Shown: positions 7,073 to 9,275 of the stretch, piece by piece
Layout of the letters: the number at the start of each line of letters is the position of its first letter
Numbering within the stretch: position 1 is the stretch's first letter
Source of the DNA: Acidobacteriota bacterium
GTDB lineage: Bacteria > Acidobacteriota > Terriglobia > Bryobacterales > Bryobacteraceae
Length of the DNA: 9,275 bases
Direction: 5' to 3'
Assembly: GCA_003223065.1 (NCBI GenBank)
Contig: QHXU01000302.1
Span: forward strand, 1 to 9,275
Position numbers and translations under genes: made by a program
The notes under the pieces: model-generated
What the model was told of the DNA's origin: nothing
Database searches by the model: none
Seen by the model: only the letters and a program-made list of their open reading frames with translations

Positions 7073-8724
7073 ATGTCCCCAGTTCTCATTCGCTCGGCTA
7101 AATGCTCCGAAGCGCGCCAGGCGAGCGCCATGATCAAAGTCGTTATGCCGTGAGTTCCCGGCAACGAAACAAAACAGCTTGCGTCCGTGACGTAGAGATT
7201 CTTGACGTCGTGCGCTTGGCAGTATGGATTTAAGACGCTCGTTTTCGGATCCTTGCCCATGCGCGCTGTGCCGCACTCGTGCGTTGCGTCTCCGATAGGC
7301 TCAAGGTACTTTTTGTACGGCAAAATCTCCGCTCCCGCCGCTTTCAGGATCGTTTCCATCCAGCCGTACATGTCCTCCATCATCTTCAGATCATTCTCTT
7401 TGTGACTCGTATGGAACCGGACCTGGGGAATGCCGTAGGCGTCCTGATTGTGCGGGTCGATCTCGAAGTAGTTATCCGTGTCCGAAATCCGCTCTCCGTA
7501 GCCGCGCAATGAGATGGTGCTTCCGTATTCACGCCGGATCTGCCGTTTCAGTTCCTCGCCCCACCGCGTCTCCCCGCCTGAGCTGCTGAGCTCGCGGCCG
7601 AAGCCGCTGCCCATCAGGATGAAATAGCCGCCGTAATAGCTTTTCTTGCGGTTGTAATTGAATCGAGGAATGGTCATGTGCGAGCCGCCGGCGCCGTCTT
7701 CGTCAACCCGCTTGCGATTCTGTAATTCCGGCACGACCCCGACCATTGCACCCGATTTGACGCTGTCCATTATGCCGCGCCCGACCAGGCCGCTCGAGTT
7801 ACCGATTCCCGCCGGATGATGCCGGGACTTCGAGTTCAGCAGGATGCGACCGGACTCCACAGTGCTGGCGGCCAGGACCACGGTGCGGCTGGCGACCTCA
7901 TACGACTGCTTCGTGAGAGCATCGTAATAGGAAACGCCGCGCGCCAGCCCGTCGCCGTTCACAAGCACCTGGTATGCCACCGCGTTCGTCTGCAGCTTGA
8001 AATTGGGCAACTTAAGAAGCTTGGGCAGAATCACATCGAGGCTGCTGAAGCGCGCCCGGACGTCGCAGCCTCTCCCGCACTCTCCGCAATAATGGCACGC
8101 GGGACGGCCGTCGTATGGAGCGCTTAACACGGCAGTGCGCTCATGCAGAACCGGAACTTTGACCCTGGCGGCCTTGTCGCGGAGAAACAGCTCCGTGCAC
8201 CGCGGTTTGTGCGCCGGGCCGCTATAAATGCCGTCCGGCATGTTGAAGTAATGTTCTGTGGGATCGCCGGCGATCCCGACCAACCGCTCGACCTTATCGT
8301 AATAAGGACTCAGGTCGTCATAGTCGATCGGCCAATCTTCTCCGAAGGCCTGCGTCGTCCTAGTCTTGAAGTCCATGTGACCGTGCCGGAAGCATGCGCG
8401 GCCCCAGGTATTCGTACGGCCGCCAGTACCCCGCAATCGCGTCCAATGGAATTTTTCGAGCGAGTCATACCTGTCCTTTCTCGGGTTGGTGTACAAATGC
8501 GAGGTGTACTCATTAATCTTCCAGAGCCCATCGTATTCACCGGGTTTGCCACGTCCGCGGAACGGCAGCTCCCAAGACCAGGTGTGCGTCATGAAGTCCT
8601 TGGCGGGATTCAGCATCCGTCCCGCTTCCAGCATGCATACGCTCAGGCCCTTGGAGGCAAGGACATATGCCGCTGTTGCGCCGCCCGCGCCGGAGCCCAC
8701 GACTACAACGTCAAACGTCTGCAT
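7069..8724 (-). CDS. GMC-family FAD-dependent oxidoreductase, large subunit of sugar/polyol dehydrogenase type
   Basis: A 551-residue flavoenzyme predicted to oxidise a sugar, sugar acid or polyol hydroxyl. The FAD-binding Rossmann motif DVVVVGSGAGG sits at residues 5-15, with MLEAGR (31-36) binding the ribose. A second FAD/substrate segment is RGTGGRTNTWG (98-108). CHYCGECGRGC (210-220) has four cysteines (C210, C213, C216, C220), as in the gluconate 2-dehydrogenase large-subunit branch. The C-terminal catalytic region has HECGTARMG (482-490, H482) and NLYVTDAS (509-516). The last active-site stretch reads PGTHGITTLIMALAWRA, where many GMC enzymes have an Asn; here the pair is H525-G526. There is no signal peptide, and the next gene supplies a Tat signal. 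No cytochrome subunit is present in the window, so the electron acceptor is unknown. The start ATG at 8724 has a weak AGG five bases upstream and lies about 10 bp after a receptor relic. Confidence 0.92.
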   Translation of the reverse strand: MQTFDVVVVGSGAGGATAAYVLASKGLSVCMLEAGRMLNPAKDFMTHTWSWELPFRGRGKPGEYDGLWKINEYTSHLYTNPRKDRYDSLEKFHWTRLRGTGGRTNTWGRACFRHGHMDFKTRTTQAFGEDWPIDYDDLSPYYDKVERLVGIAGDPTEHYFNMPDGIYSGPAHKPRCTELFLRDKAARVKVPVLHERTAVLSAPYDGRPACHYCGECGRGCDVRARFSSLDVILPKLLKLPNFKLQTNAVAYQVLVNGDGLARGVSYYDALTKQSYEVASRTVVLAASTVESGRILLNSKSRHHPAGIGNSSGLVGRGIMDSVKSGAMVGVVPELQNRKRVDEDGAGGSHMTIPRFNYNRKKSYYGGYFILMGSGFGRELSSSGGETRWGEELKRQIRREYGSTISLRGYGERISDTDNYFEIDPHNQDAYGIPQVRFHTSHKENDLKMMEDMYGWMETILKAAGAEILPYKKYLEPIGDATHECGTARMGKDPKTSVLNPYCQAHDVKNLYVTDASCFVSLPGTHGITTLIMALAWRASEHLAERMRTGDI

Positions 8725-8732
8725 TGGCGCCT

Positions 8733-9275
8733 GTCCACTTTCAGGCTGAACTGGAGAATCCGCGGATCGCCGTCAGTCGAAGCGATTCGTCCTCAGCCCG
8801 TGACTGAACTGCTTGTTGATCAAGACGTCCAGACCATTGTACTGCTGGTCTAACGGAATCGCCATCGTGTAGATGTTTTCGTATTCTGGCCTTGGACGCC
8901 GCTGATCGATCGTATTCTGGTTTTGTGAGAGCGGCTGGTTGAAGTTATAGATCGGCGCATTTTGATCCACGCCGATCATAGGGTGTGCAGTACTTGTCCC
9001 GACGTAGCCAACTCGCAGCCACCAGTCGGCGGCGAGCTTCCGCTCAACCGTCAGATTCCAATTCTGCGTGTACGGAAGTTTGAACTGATGCTCCAGCACG
9101 TCCACCTGGAGCGGCAGGTGATATGGTGTTTTTGGATCGAAGTCCCCGGCGAAAGGGAACACATTGAAGTTCTGACCGCCGGCGTAGGGATTATCGAACT
9201 GCCCATCCAGGAACTGGACCGTAAAGCTGAATGGCGTGTGGTCGTTCATATTGTTCAGCATCCAGGTCTCCGGCG
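8733..9275 (-). pseudogene. Second TonB-dependent receptor, 3' part with internal deletion (5' end outside window)
   Basis: This is a paralogue of the receptor at 2248-5489. Entering from the window edge, the frame encodes barrel segments PETWMLNNMND, NVFPFAGDFDPKTP, YTQNWNLTVERKLAADWWLR and RRPRPEYENIYTM, which align without gaps to the first receptor (8797-9275 to about 2932-3410). After NKQFSHGL the frame runs into an unrelated stop (8775-8773). In another frame, bases 8786-8733 encode IASTDGDPRILQFSLKVD, the match of the first receptor's C-terminal ITSTDGAPRILQLSLKVE. Comparing offsets (5865 bp before the junction, 6479 bp after) gives about 614 bp missing, roughly 205 codons and out of frame. 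The terminal Phe and stop are also replaced. The product would lack the last barrel strands and the C-terminal assembly signal, so it cannot be a working receptor as read. GMC begins nine bases later. Confidence 0.85.

Noticed and set aside
6527..7276. Longer version of the small-subunit gene starting at 7276
   Set aside because: The extra residues are read out of frame from GMC codons and would bury the Tat signal; the ATG at 7072 has a ribosome binding site and places the twin Arg correctly.

Overview
The window looks like a GC-rich Gram-negative genome, most likely an Acidobacteriota of the Solibacter/Bryobacter type. The main reason is the receptors: about 1,080-residue TonB-dependent proteins with an N-terminal carboxypeptidase-regulatory-like domain and a plug containing DLPLNGRN, a family greatly expanded in that phylum. 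A Tat-exported GMC dehydrogenase pair and an ExuT-like transporter next to a GH28-like enzyme fit this. The taxonomic call is from memory of these families, not from a search.

Layout. At the left edge is the 3' part of a major-facilitator transporter of the hexuronate/anion:cation symporter type (+ strand, to 776). It converges on a GH28-like gene (- strand, 773-2242), and one CTAG supplies both stop codons. Five bases upstream of the GH28 gene ends a TonB-dependent receptor gene (- strand, 2248-5489). It has a good ribosome binding site but a reading-frame break near its 83rd codon, inside the N-terminal domain. A stretch of about 650 bp (5501-6149) with no recognisable gene follows. Further right is a tightly overlapped minus-strand cluster: GMC oxidoreductase (8724-7069), Gluconate_2-dh3-type small subunit (7072-6527) and a 125-residue remnant of a DegT/DnrJ/EryC1/StrS aminotransferase (6527-6150). 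The right edge holds part of a second receptor, paralogous to the first, with about 614 bp lost out of frame. Its C-terminal relic runs almost directly into the GMC start codon.

How the pieces may work together. Both halves follow the same plan on the minus strand: an outer-membrane receptor, then within a few bases an exported enzyme or enzyme pair. The left module (receptor, GH28-like enzyme, hexuronate-type transporter) reads as a small pectin/uronate-oligosaccharide uptake locus. The right module pairs a receptor with a periplasmic sugar or polyol dehydrogenase. Both receptors and the terminal aminotransferase are broken, while GH28, GMC and the small subunit are intact. Receptor decay with enzyme retention is the most notable feature. 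I found no RNA genes, CRISPR arrays, transposase genes or phage genes, and no convincing undescribed system.
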